Below the pieces are notes generated by a model, which did not search any database, was not told the origin of the DNA, and saw nothing but the letters and a program-made list of their open reading frames with translations. From Phormidium ambiguum IAM M-71 (GTDB taxonomy: Bacteria; Cyanobacteriota; Cyanobacteriia; Cyanobacteriales; Aerosakkonemataceae), in contig NZ_MRCE01000010.1 of assembly GCF_001904725.1 (NCBI RefSeq), positions 62,001 to 126,000 of the forward strand: DNA of 64,000 nucleotides, written 5' to 3'. Of the stretch, positions 8,000 to 16,075 are shown in pieces; the first letter of the stretch is position 1, and every line of letters starts with the position of its first letter. The position numbers and the translations under genes were made by a program.

Positions 8000-9720
8000 A
8001 AATTGTTATAATTAAAAGATGGGAATAACACAGTTCCTAAACGATTCTTACCTAAAATAGGTTCAATTTTACCTCGATCGACAACTCGAATTCCCTTAAT
8101 ATAAACCGCTTCGACAATTTCTTCCGATCCGCGTTTTACCATGCGAGGTTCGCCATCTAAAATTGGATCGGAAATTTCCACTTGGGAACTAATAGGCTGG
8201 TTGAGTTTTTGCGGGTTAAGTAACAAGAAATCGGCTTGAGCGCCAACTTTGAGAACGCCTGTATTTAGCTTAAACCAACGAGCAGGTTCTCCAGTAACGC
8301 GAGCGATCGCTTTTTCCGGTGCAAGAAACTTCGTTGTCACAGCTTGCTTGAGCAAAGATAAAGCTCCATCATAATAACCAAGGTTACGCACATGAGCGCC
8401 AGCATCAGTAAAACCCGGCAAAATATAAGGGTGTTTCATGAGTGCTAAACGAGGTTGTAAGCGATCGTTCGCTCCAGTCGCCACCCAACGCAAATCCGTG
8501 TCATACTTTTGCAAAGCCTCAATAAAGAAATCTACAGGTTCTTGTTGCTTTTGTGCCGCAATTTCAGCAAAACTTAATCCTTGCCAACTTGTTTCAGGAC
8601 AGCACACAATTTCCATTAAATCTAACTGACGATGAAACGATTTCCGCCAATTATTCAGCCAATCTTGGCGAAATTGATGGCGAAAAGTTTCTGACTCCCA
8701 TAATTTTTGTCGTTCTTCTCTTGACTGACAACTATTTAATTGTGCGCCTGTGGGGAATTCTTCAAATAAAGGAGTAACCGAACCATCAGAATAAATTGTA
8801 AAAGGTTCGGTTAAAGTTTGAAAGCGAACATTTCCCTTAAGAATATGATTCCAAACATAGAGAAGCGGAGAAAAGATGCGCCATAATTTGCGATCGTGTA
8901 CAGCATCCAAAGCTGATAAAACAGTCAATCTTAAAGGTTTTCTGCCAACACCTGAACCCAAGCGAAGAATATCTAAAAAAGACGATAGTTTTTGTAAATT
9001 TGGAGTTAATTGAAAAACTAAATCCCGTTCCCGACAAAGTTCCGCAAGCATCGCATATTCGGGAAATTCCGCGTGTTGTGATGGAATAGTAGAACCGCAC
9101 CATTCTCCACTCATGCGATGCCAAGGAAACATATCAATAGAAATGCCAATAAATCCCGCTTCTAAAGCATCTTTGGCAATTTTTTGCATAGTTTTTAGTT
9201 CAATTTCTGAGGGTTGAACTGTTAAACTACGTTCCAATCCCATCACATGAGCGCGTAAAGCACTATGCCCTAATAAAGGCGCAACATTAGCACCAAGAGG
9301 TAATTGTTGTAAATGTGCTAAATATTCTTTTGGTGTTTGCCAAGAAATCGATCGCTTTAACCATTTCTCAATCAATTTATGCGAAAGAGTTTCAACTCTC
9401 TGAAAAATATCTGCTAACATTTGGGGTTGACCAATTGCCACAGACAAACTGCAATTACCAATAACCACACTAGTAACACCATGACGCACTGATTCGCTCA
9501 ATCCCGGTGCAATTTCTAACTCTAAATCATAGTGGGTGTGAATATCAATAAATCCAGGTGTTACCCATAAACCAGACGCATCTACAACTTGATGAGCATT
9601 AGCGGGAATAGAGGGTGCGATCGCTACAATTTTACTATTTTCAATTCCCATATCTCCCCGCATTGGTGCAGAGCCTAAACCATCAAAAATTAACCCATTT
9701 TGAATCAGCAAATCTAACAT
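7996..9720 (-). CDS. N-acyl-D-amino-acid deacylase family amidohydrolase
   Basis: 574 residues. The N-terminus (LLIQNGLIFDGLGSAPMRGD) and the metal-binding H-x-H in PGFIDIHTHYD, followed by GVTSVVIGNCSLS, are typical of the D-aminoacylase branch of the amidohydrolase superfamily. Later sites include PLLGHSALR and FTDAGAHVRN, and the C-terminus returns to the small beta domain (DFLLLNPQKL). The family hydrolyses N-acyl amino acids or related amides using zinc. No signal peptide, so cytoplasmic. It is third in the operon, 66 bases after the glycosyltransferase, and overlaps the Mpo1-like gene by 4 bases. Length is slightly above the usual 480-550. The true substrate cannot be read from sequence. 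Confidence 0.8.
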   Translation of the reverse strand: MLDLLIQNGLIFDGLGSAPMRGDMGIENSKIVAIAPSIPANAHQVVDASGLWVTPGFIDIHTHYDLELEIAPGLSESVRHGVTSVVIGNCSLSVAIGQPQMLADIFQRVETLSHKLIEKWLKRSISWQTPKEYLAHLQQLPLGANVAPLLGHSALRAHVMGLERSLTVQPSEIELKTMQKIAKDALEAGFIGISIDMFPWHRMSGEWCGSTIPSQHAEFPEYAMLAELCRERDLVFQLTPNLQKLSSFLDILRLGSGVGRKPLRLTVLSALDAVHDRKLWRIFSPLLYVWNHILKGNVRFQTLTEPFTIYSDGSVTPLFEEFPTGAQLNSCQSREERQKLWESETFRHQFRQDWLNNWRKSFHRQLDLMEIVCCPETSWQGLSFAEIAAQKQQEPVDFFIEALQKYDTDLRWVATGANDRLQPRLALMKHPYILPGFTDAGAHVRNLGYYDGALSLLKQAVTTKFLAPEKAIARVTGEPARWFKLNTGVLKVGAQADFLLLNPQKLNQPISSQVEISDPILDGEPRMVKRGSEEIVEAVYIKGIRVVDRGKIEPILGKNRLGTVLFPSFNYNNL

Positions 9721-9786
9721 AATTCTTGGTTTTTTTTAGTTTTTAGCTTTAACCAACTCTGGCGAAATAACCTAATAGAGTTTTTG

Positions 9787-11079
9787 TTATTTAGCAACTC
9801 TACCATAATGCTCAGTTTTAACCCACTGCGATCGCTCTCCATTCACACACATTCTTAAAGTCACAAAAATCATCACCGGAATCCAATGCAACATATACAA
9901 AGAACCTTGAATTGTTACCCAAATTAATCGCCATCTTCGCACATTTTGAAATTGGTAAACCCCAGCCATAAAACCAACAGTCAGCAGAAAACCGAGTAAA
10001 GTTTGCAGTGGGAATAAAACAGGATGATGGCTATAAAAAATTGTCCAAGGTAAGTCGGCAATTAGTCCGATCGGCAACAGAAATTGCAATAATAAAAACA
10101 GCAACAAATCGATTTCTTTTTTTCCACCTAAAGTCAAAATTTGCGGAAAATAATCTAAATAACGCTGATAGCCACCTTCAGCCCAACGACAGTGTTGATC
10201 CCAAAGACTTTTCCAGTTTGTAACTCCTTCTTCCTCAACTGTGGGTAAAGTGACAAACTCAATTTGTGTACCAATTAAATACAGCTTAAAGGTTAGGTCT
10301 AAATCTTCAGTTACGGTATCTTCACTCCAACCATTACACTTTTCTAATAATTCTCTCCGCACTAACATTCCATTTCCTCGAAGTTCAGTCATTCCAGCAA
10401 CAGTAATGCGACGAACTTGTAAAAAGGCATCACAACTCATTTCCATTTGTTGGCAACGAGTGAGAAAATTTGTATCAGCATTAGAAATGCTTTTCCTTAC
10501 TTGTATTGCCCCGATCGCACTTTCTCGAAACAAAGACACTGTTTGCAATAAGAAATTAGCCGGAAGTTGAGCATCAGCATCACAAACTAAAATAATCTCT
10601 CCTTGGATAAAGGGAAAAACCGCATTTAGCGCCCCTGCTTTACCACCTTTTGATTCTCGACAATGAACCTGTAAATTAGGAAATTCCGTTTGTAATTTGC
10701 TCAAAATTTGCGGAGTTTCATCAGTGCTACCATCATCAATTACCCAGATATCTAAATGAGTTTCGGGATAGTTCAAATTAAACAGGTTAGGAACTAAATT
10801 ATTTAAGACAGCGCTTTCATTTTTAGCGGGAACTAAAATCGAAACTTTCGGCAAATCGACATCATTTTCAATCTGGGTAAAAGTCGGTTTTGCTATCAGC
10901 ATTCGGAGCGTTTGAATCGTCAGGATTGCTGTTAAAGCCACGATAAACCACTGCGTCTGGGGTTGCCAATGGAGCAAACTTACAATACCCCAGATCGCCA
11001 AAACTACTAGTGTTGCCTTGAAACGACGATTGCGATCGACACTAGCATGATTACTTGCACTATTAGTAATTATTTCCAC
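9787..11079 (-). CDS. GT2 glycosyltransferase, MgdA-like (beta-monoglucosyldiacylglycerol synthase family)
   Basis: 430 residues. Two N-terminal membrane segments (about 24-60), a GT2 catalytic domain (VSILVPAKNESAVL; WVIDDGSTDETP; the DADAQ site; TEDLDL; and the HCRWAEGGYQRYLDYF loop replacing QxxRW), then three C-terminal membrane segments. The order and many motifs (GGKAGALN, QVRKSISNA, ELRGNGMLVRR, EEEGVTNW) match what I remember of the cyanobacterial MgdA family, which puts glucose from UDP-glucose on diacylglycerol, the first step of galactolipid synthesis. It may be the housekeeping enzyme or a paralog specific to this operon; that cannot be told here. The gene begins 5 bases after the NTF2-like gene, so the two are co-transcribed. 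Confidence 0.8.
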   Translation of the reverse strand: MEIITNSASNHASVDRNRRFKATLVVLAIWGIVSLLHWQPQTQWFIVALTAILTIQTLRMLIAKPTFTQIENDVDLPKVSILVPAKNESAVLNNLVPNLFNLNYPETHLDIWVIDDGSTDETPQILSKLQTEFPNLQVHCRESKGGKAGALNAVFPFIQGEIILVCDADAQLPANFLLQTVSLFRESAIGAIQVRKSISNADTNFLTRCQQMEMSCDAFLQVRRITVAGMTELRGNGMLVRRELLEKCNGWSEDTVTEDLDLTFKLYLIGTQIEFVTLPTVEEEGVTNWKSLWDQHCRWAEGGYQRYLDYFPQILTLGGKKEIDLLLFLLLQFLLPIGLIADLPWTIFYSHHPVLFPLQTLLGFLLTVGFMAGVYQFQNVRRWRLIWVTIQGSLYMLHWIPVMIFVTLRMCVNGERSQWVKTEHYGRVAK

Positions 11080-11084
11080 TGCAT

Positions 11085-11714
11085 TTAAACCGTTGGTTGT
11101 TTACGCCTCCGCTGCCATAAAAGCATCACCACTGCTCCTAATAATAAGCCAACTAAACCTGCTGCAACTGCAATACCATTACCTTGCTGTTGAGCACCTT
11201 TTAATACTGGGTTATCTAAGAGATTAGAAGAGAAATGTAGCGATTGAATCGTCCATTTACCCTGAAACTTCTGCATTACGGCTGTCCATCGCATTGCCAT
11301 ATCAGCCGAATTACCATCTTGAAAATAGAATGTTGAAATCGCATTTCCGTAAGAAACTTCAGTCTCTGGCGAAAGAAACCTTCTCGGATCATCTACAGTA
11401 AAAGACATTTTGATGTCTTTAATTGTTTGAGAAAACTGTTTATTCCAATATGCCTCAAAATCTTGTGCCTTATGAAAAACTTTGTTATCCACCGTTGTAA
11501 TTGTAAAAGTGGGATGCAAATAAGGCTCTATTTTGGCAAAATTACGAGTATTAAGTGCTTGCAAAGCTATTTTACCCGTGTTAATAATTGCATCGATGTC
11601 TTTTTGATTAGTCTGCGCGAAAGCACTTTGGGGTGTAAGCCAAATTGCCAGCGTGAGCAAAACGCAGCAGACTAACTGCCAGCATCGGTTTCTAATTGTC
11701 TGTTTTTGTTTCAT
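11085..11714 (-). CDS. Secreted or membrane-anchored NTF2/SnoaL-like protein
   Basis: 209 residues from the ATG at 11712-11714. An upstream in-frame ATG (11897) would add 61 residues before the signal peptide, so it was rejected. Residues 1-33 form a signal peptide (VCCVLLTLAIWLT, cleavage near SAFA-Q). Residues about 36-160 read as an NTF2/SnoaL-like domain (AIINTGKIALQALNTRNFAK; later MRWTAVMQKFQGKWTIQSLH). The C-terminus has a transmembrane helix (VAAGLVGLLLGAVVMLLW) followed by RRRKQ, so the domain faces the periplasm or thylakoid lumen and is tethered. First gene of the ten-gene operon. Role unknown; NTF2-like folds often bind or isomerise small hydrophobic ligands. Confidence 0.7.
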   Translation of the reverse strand: MKQKQTIRNRCWQLVCCVLLTLAIWLTPQSAFAQTNQKDIDAIINTGKIALQALNTRNFAKIEPYLHPTFTITTVDNKVFHKAQDFEAYWNKQFSQTIKDIKMSFTVDDPRRFLSPETEVSYGNAISTFYFQDGNSADMAMRWTAVMQKFQGKWTIQSLHFSSNLLDNPVLKGAQQQGNGIAVAAGLVGLLLGAVVMLLWQRRRKQPTV

Positions 11715-11879
11715 TTTGTACGTTCCGAGAAATTTTGTAAAATAAGCGGAACTTTTTTCAGCTACTAACCTAAAGGGGGACAAAAAGTATTTTTTAGAAA
11801 TCAGTGGAGGAGAAATTCGATCGTCTTTTGCCCTCACCCATTTGTCCCAACGCCAGACTAATAGCCGAAATCGCATAGC

Positions 11880-11957
11880 TTGGAAATTTCTAGACATTTT
11901 ATATTACTATTAACAGGTCATTGATCAAGAACGAAAAAACCTCTAGAAAATTTCCAA
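11880..11957. promoter_or_regulatory. Inverted repeat in the divergent promoter region
   Basis: TTGGAAATTTCTAGA (11880-11894) and TCTAGAAAATTTCCAA (11942-11957) are inverted repeats that differ by one inserted base, with 47 bases between. They lie between the oxygenase operon (minus) and the desaturase/SDR gene (plus), 17 bases before the latter's start. They could be a shared operator or a hairpin in the leader. This is inference only. Confidence 0.4.
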
Positions 11958-11973
11958 AAGGCTACTAAACCGG

Positions 11974-13176
11974 ATGAACCTCAAATTGCTAACCATTCAA
12001 ATATTCATCCAATTAATGCTGGGGCTGCTTTCTGTGCTCTTGGCGGAAATGGTAAGGGATGTATATCATATCGCAGGGCATTACTGGAAACCGTTACAAA
12101 GTTTTCATACTCTGCACCATAAAGCTTATCGTCGTGATTTGAGTATGACCAGCTTAGAGGCGTATAAGAAAGCGCAGTTATATAATGACGTGCCTGAGTC
12201 TTCGGTAATGGTTACGCTAACAGCCTTAGCTGCCCTCATCTCGCAAAGCTACGGAATGTGGGTAGGTTTTCTTTATTCTCTATTGTTTTTGATTTCTGCG
12301 ATCGCACGTTCCCAAGGCTGGTTACTCGTAACTGATTTTAGCCATAAACCAGGCGATCTTGTCGAAATTCCGTCTCGTTGGGCAGTAAATCGGACTTATC
12401 ACTGGCGACATCATTTCGATCAAGGCAATGCTTACTATTGCGGTACTTTTACGTTGGTAGATAATGTTTTGGGAACCAGTCTATCCCTGAAAGGAAAAGT
12501 AGTCGCAATTACTGGAGCTTCTGGCGCTTTAGGGCAAGCATTAATTGATGAACTATTACTTCAAGGAGCTAAAGTCATCGCCTTAACCACTAATAATCAT
12601 GCTGAATTTAGACCGGAAATTAATGTGGTTAACTGGCAAATAGGATTGGAAGCAGACTTAGCAACTTATTTGAAAAAAGTTGATATTTTTATTATTAATC
12701 ATGGCGTGAATACTTATGGCGATCGATCTTGGGCAGCAATCCAAAAATCTTACGAAGTAAACGCCTTTTCCACTATGAGATTAGCCGAAATATTTTTGGA
12801 AACAGTAACAGAATCCGATCACAAAGCTATTAAAGAACTCTGGATTAATACCTCCGAAGCCGAAGTAAATCCCGCATTTAGTCCTTTGTACGAATTATCG
12901 AAAAGAACTCTGGGAGACTTCATTACTCTCCGTCGTCTCGATGCTCCCTGCGTGATTCGCAAACTAATATTAGGCCCCTTTAAGAGTCAGCTAAATCCAT
13001 ACGGTGTCATGTCTGCTCGATGGGTAGCTTGGGCATTAGTCGCTTTAGCAAAACGTGATTTTCGGAACATTATTGTTACCATTAATCCAATTACTTACAT
13101 TGCCTTTCCTATTAAGGAGTTTTGCCAATCTCTCTATTTCCGCTTGTTTACCTCTAGTGGTGTTGGTAGTCGCTAA
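11974..13176 (+). CDS. Bifunctional sterol-desaturase-like / short-chain dehydrogenase fusion
   Basis: 400 residues. The N-terminal part (about 1-165) is a membrane domain with histidine clusters H105-type HTLHHK near residue 45 and HWRHHFD near 150, as in the fatty acid hydroxylase / sterol desaturase superfamily (di-iron). The C-terminal part (about 168-380) is a short-chain dehydrogenase: TGASGALG nucleotide loop, NHGVN (the NxAG-like site) and the YELSK catalytic Tyr-Lys. The histidine set is shorter than in full hydroxylases, so the first domain may be incomplete. This fusion is annotated in many cyanobacteria without a proven function. It is divergent from the oxygenase operon and shares its promoter region, so a link to the same lipid-like substrate is possible. 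Confidence 0.75.
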   Translation: MNLKLLTIQIFIQLMLGLLSVLLAEMVRDVYHIAGHYWKPLQSFHTLHHKAYRRDLSMTSLEAYKKAQLYNDVPESSVMVTLTALAALISQSYGMWVGFLYSLLFLISAIARSQGWLLVTDFSHKPGDLVEIPSRWAVNRTYHWRHHFDQGNAYYCGTFTLVDNVLGTSLSLKGKVVAITGASGALGQALIDELLLQGAKVIALTTNNHAEFRPEINVVNWQIGLEADLATYLKKVDIFIINHGVNTYGDRSWAAIQKSYEVNAFSTMRLAEIFLETVTESDHKAIKELWINTSEAEVNPAFSPLYELSKRTLGDFITLRRLDAPCVIRKLILGPFKSQLNPYGVMSARWVAWALVALAKRDFRNIIVTINPITYIAFPIKEFCQSLYFRLFTSSGVGSR

Positions 13177-13260
13177 TGGGTAGTGGATAGTGGCGCTGGT
13201 GCAAGATCTGATACTAAATCTAAATCCGAGTTAATTACCCCTAATAACTTCTCCCTCTTT

Positions 13261-13290
13261 CCTCTGCGTCCTCTGCGTCCTCTGCGGTTC
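13261..13290. repeat. Period-9 microrepeat (CCTCTGCGT)
   Basis: Three tandem units of CCTCTGCGT-type sequence end in CGGTTC, in the space between two convergent genes. The same family is at 48649-48679, 52182-52209 and 59311-59337. Confidence 0.7.
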
Positions 13291-13325
13291 ATTAACAAGG
13301 GGGTTTTTAACCCGAATTTAGCATG

Positions 13326-13398
13326 AACCAATTCTTTGTCAAATTGCCCTTAATCATAGCCCCTCCCCGTTTACGGGGAGGGGTTTGGGGTGGGGTTC
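13326..13398. repeat. CCCCTCCCCG hairpin-family repeat, partial copy
   Basis: It begins AACCAATTCT, then CTTAATCATAGCCCCT, and has the core CCCCTCCCCG(TTTA)CGGGGAGGGG followed by TTTGGGGTGGGG. It is placed between two convergent genes, so it could act as a bidirectional terminator for both. Confidence 0.8.
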
Positions 13399-13411
13399 CG
13401 TTTATGCCAAA

Positions 13412-15496
13412 CTACTGTTTCAGTTGATAACCAACATAAAGAGAAATTTGTTTTCCTCCACCTATATAATCTGGCAAATTGCTCCGAGATAAAGTGCGAG
13501 TTACTCCGTTCCTGGTTTCCCGAACGTAGGTAGTGTAATTTGGCCCACCACCATAATTAATTTCGCCCAAAGTGATAGAAATTGAAGACTCATCATTAAT
13601 AAACATTGGGTCGTTTTGTTTGCCATCAGTGCTACCAGTCGTGGTGTAGGCAAAGCCACCGAGAAGTTCAGTTTTTCCCCCAGCTTTGGTGTGAATTAAT
13701 GTGCCTCCTCGTTCCGTTTTTAGTCCTAAAATCCAAAGATTTCCACCGTTATTTGTAATATGAGTTCCTTTATTTTCTACATTCAGCTGGCGTGCCCAGA
13801 TGTTTTGTTTGTTGAATTTCCAATTAGAAAAGGGATTGGAAACTACATCTTCTAGAAATACATCACCTGAACCTGTCATGTTACCTGATACATTTAAAGA
13901 GTGACGAATGACGATCGCTCTTGAAGACGCATTTTCAAAAGTTGGATTGGGGAAGAAACCACCCCACAATCTTTCAAATACAACAACAGGGCTTTTGCCA
14001 TTCACTAATTTAAAACCGGGATAAGTTGTGTTGGATTCACTACCAACAATTACACCTGCTTCCGTGCCAATAATTCGACGCACATTGTTACGAACGAGAA
14101 CTGTTTCTCCTAAATGGTAAGTTCCATTGGGAAAATAAACCGTAGTTTTTCCCGAATCGATCGCCTTTTGAACCGCCGCCGAGTCATCTTTCCCATCGTC
14201 AGGTATTGCCCCAAAAGCAACCACATTCGCCCAATTACTTGGATTATCCCAAGGTACATTAGGCGTTTCCCGAATCGGCAAATTTAAGGTTTGCTTTGGC
14301 GAGGGAAACAAACTTATCACTTCCCCAGAAATAAATTCTGTAATATTTGGCCCGATTTGGTTTTTACCAGCATTTTCGATCGCTACTTGATAACCGGAAG
14401 TTTTAATGTTCCGCGCCACTAAATCTAAAGGTGAAATGCTTTGAACGGCTGGTTTTTTGGCCGCGTCACCTGTTCCGGTAAAAGACGAATCAATCAAAGT
14501 CATTCTTCCACCAGCATTATGAACCGCTGTCACCGCATTCGTACTCGTCAATCGCCGAATATTGATGACTTGGCCTTTGTTGTAAAATCCATACACGCTT
14601 TGATTCTCAAGCTTGATATTTTCAAAAGTTTGGCTGTTAACGGTGAAGCCAGTGCGAATACCGTATTGAAATCCTTGAACTGTGACGTTTTTCACCAAAA
14701 GCGGGCCGATTTCGTCAGTAAAACTCATATCTAAGCCATTAATGCCTTGCCCATCACCCGAACGAATGGTTACTTCCCGTAGCGTGCCTTGGTTGCTGGC
14801 GTTAAACTGAATGCCGATCGCACCACTGTTCCCCTTTCCTGTATCCACTGTCAAGTTCCGTATCGAGTTCCGAAATCTTTGGGCGGGTTTGGGGCCTGTG
14901 TAGATCACAGTTTTTGGTTTGTTAGGATCGGTGAATCCATTCGATCGATCTTTTAATTTAACGATCGTTCCCTGCTGGCTTTGTCCTTGAAGAATAGTCC
15001 TCTTGTATTCTCGACCACCCACAGTACCTTCTGGCCAACTTAAGCGATCGGAAACTAAATAAACTCCATTGGGCAAATAAATAATCCGATTTCCATTCGG
15101 ATAGGCATCAAGCGCCGCTTGTATTGCCTTGGTATCATCCGTTTTCCCATCCCCCTTAGCACCAAACTGAGTTTTGACATTAATCACTCCAGCATCGCCG
15201 GGAAATACAATATTTTCACTGCCTGTATTGTTTGCTTGAGTAACCAGGAAACTACTTATAGCGAATCTACGGATAAAATTACCGCTAATATTGCCGATCT
15301 GATTCTGCTTTAAGCTAAAAGTGTATTTGCCATTTTGGTCGATCGTCCAAGTACCTTCAGGCGTAGGAATTTGATAGTTATTCTGGATTGGTGTCTCATT
15401 TCTACTATTATTAACCCTGACCAAAGCTGCTATTTGTCTAAAGCCATTGAAATGCGTTACCAAGATTTCTTGAACATTCAATATTGGTAAAATCAT
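13412..15496 (-). CDS. Pectate-lyase-superfamily right-handed beta-helix protein (GH55-like, two repeats)
   Basis: 694 residues. Two copies of the Pectate_lyase_3 opening motif are visible: NVKTQFGAKGDGKTDDTKAI (about residue 108) and NVVAFGAIPDDGKDDSAAV (about 425), each followed by the IIYLPNGVYLV / TVYFPNGTYHLG strand. Two such beta-helices in tandem are the layout of GH55-type glucanases and related phage and surface enzymes. No clear signal peptide is seen at the start, so export, if any, uses another route. Next to it on the other side are the Wzc-like kinase and glycosyltransferases, so it may modify or cleave an extracellular polysaccharide; catalytic residues could not be assigned. 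Confidence 0.7.
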   Translation of the reverse strand: MILPILNVQEILVTHFNGFRQIAALVRVNNSRNETPIQNNYQIPTPEGTWTIDQNGKYTFSLKQNQIGNISGNFIRRFAISSFLVTQANNTGSENIVFPGDAGVINVKTQFGAKGDGKTDDTKAIQAALDAYPNGNRIIYLPNGVYLVSDRLSWPEGTVGGREYKRTILQGQSQQGTIVKLKDRSNGFTDPNKPKTVIYTGPKPAQRFRNSIRNLTVDTGKGNSGAIGIQFNASNQGTLREVTIRSGDGQGINGLDMSFTDEIGPLLVKNVTVQGFQYGIRTGFTVNSQTFENIKLENQSVYGFYNKGQVINIRRLTSTNAVTAVHNAGGRMTLIDSSFTGTGDAAKKPAVQSISPLDLVARNIKTSGYQVAIENAGKNQIGPNITEFISGEVISLFPSPKQTLNLPIRETPNVPWDNPSNWANVVAFGAIPDDGKDDSAAVQKAIDSGKTTVYFPNGTYHLGETVLVRNNVRRIIGTEAGVIVGSESNTTYPGFKLVNGKSPVVVFERLWGGFFPNPTFENASSRAIVIRHSLNVSGNMTGSGDVFLEDVVSNPFSNWKFNKQNIWARQLNVENKGTHITNNGGNLWILGLKTERGGTLIHTKAGGKTELLGGFAYTTTGSTDGKQNDPMFINDESSISITLGEINYGGGPNYTTYVRETRNGVTRTLSRSNLPDYIGGGKQISLYVGYQLKQ

Positions 15497-16075
15497 TGCT
15501 CCCTTGTCCTAGTATGTTATGATAACTTGACATTAATTACTTGGTTTTTATTAGCAGATCCTCTAAATTTACATCCTCAAATTATTTAGCGAACTATTTT
15601 TATTCTTATCCATTAATCTCTATCAGTTGTTTTCATTGACGATTTCACAACCCTTCTTAAATTTTAAGTGAAGGCTTTCCTCTCGATCCGGCGCTGCTTT
15701 ATAATAACTGACTCAATATAAAATTTTAGCAAAATCTCCCCCTAGACATTCGGCTCAATCATCTGTTTAAACCAAATCAGGGCTTATGTTTATCATAAAT
15801 TTATAATTTTTTATATATTTTTTATATCATCTTGATAAAATCTTGATAAATCACTTGTAATTGAGGATAACCCTAGAATCTTTACCCCAATCGAAACAGC
15901 CTTTAGTGTTTTTAGTTGATAGAATTGTAAAAAAGCAAGTAAATTTGCATATAGGCTAGAATTAAGGTTCTCCATACAATCTGTATAAAGGAGTTTACCC
16001 GGATTGCCACCTGGATATAAAGAGCAAAATTTTTGTGGTGCTACCTATCAGCAACTGTTAAGAGAGTGAATCAAA
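15497..16075. other. Intergenic region, divergent promoters
   Basis: 579 bases without a gene, AT-rich. It lies between the beta-helix gene (minus) and the tyrosine kinase gene (plus) and should hold both promoters. The only clear structure is an 11-base direct repeat, ATCTTGATAAA, twice in a row at about 15829-15850. A long leader for the kinase gene is likely. Confidence 0.5.

Noticed and set aside
11715-11897. Upstream extension of the NTF2-like protein
   Set aside because: The extra 61 residues precede a good signal peptide, so the later ATG is the better start.
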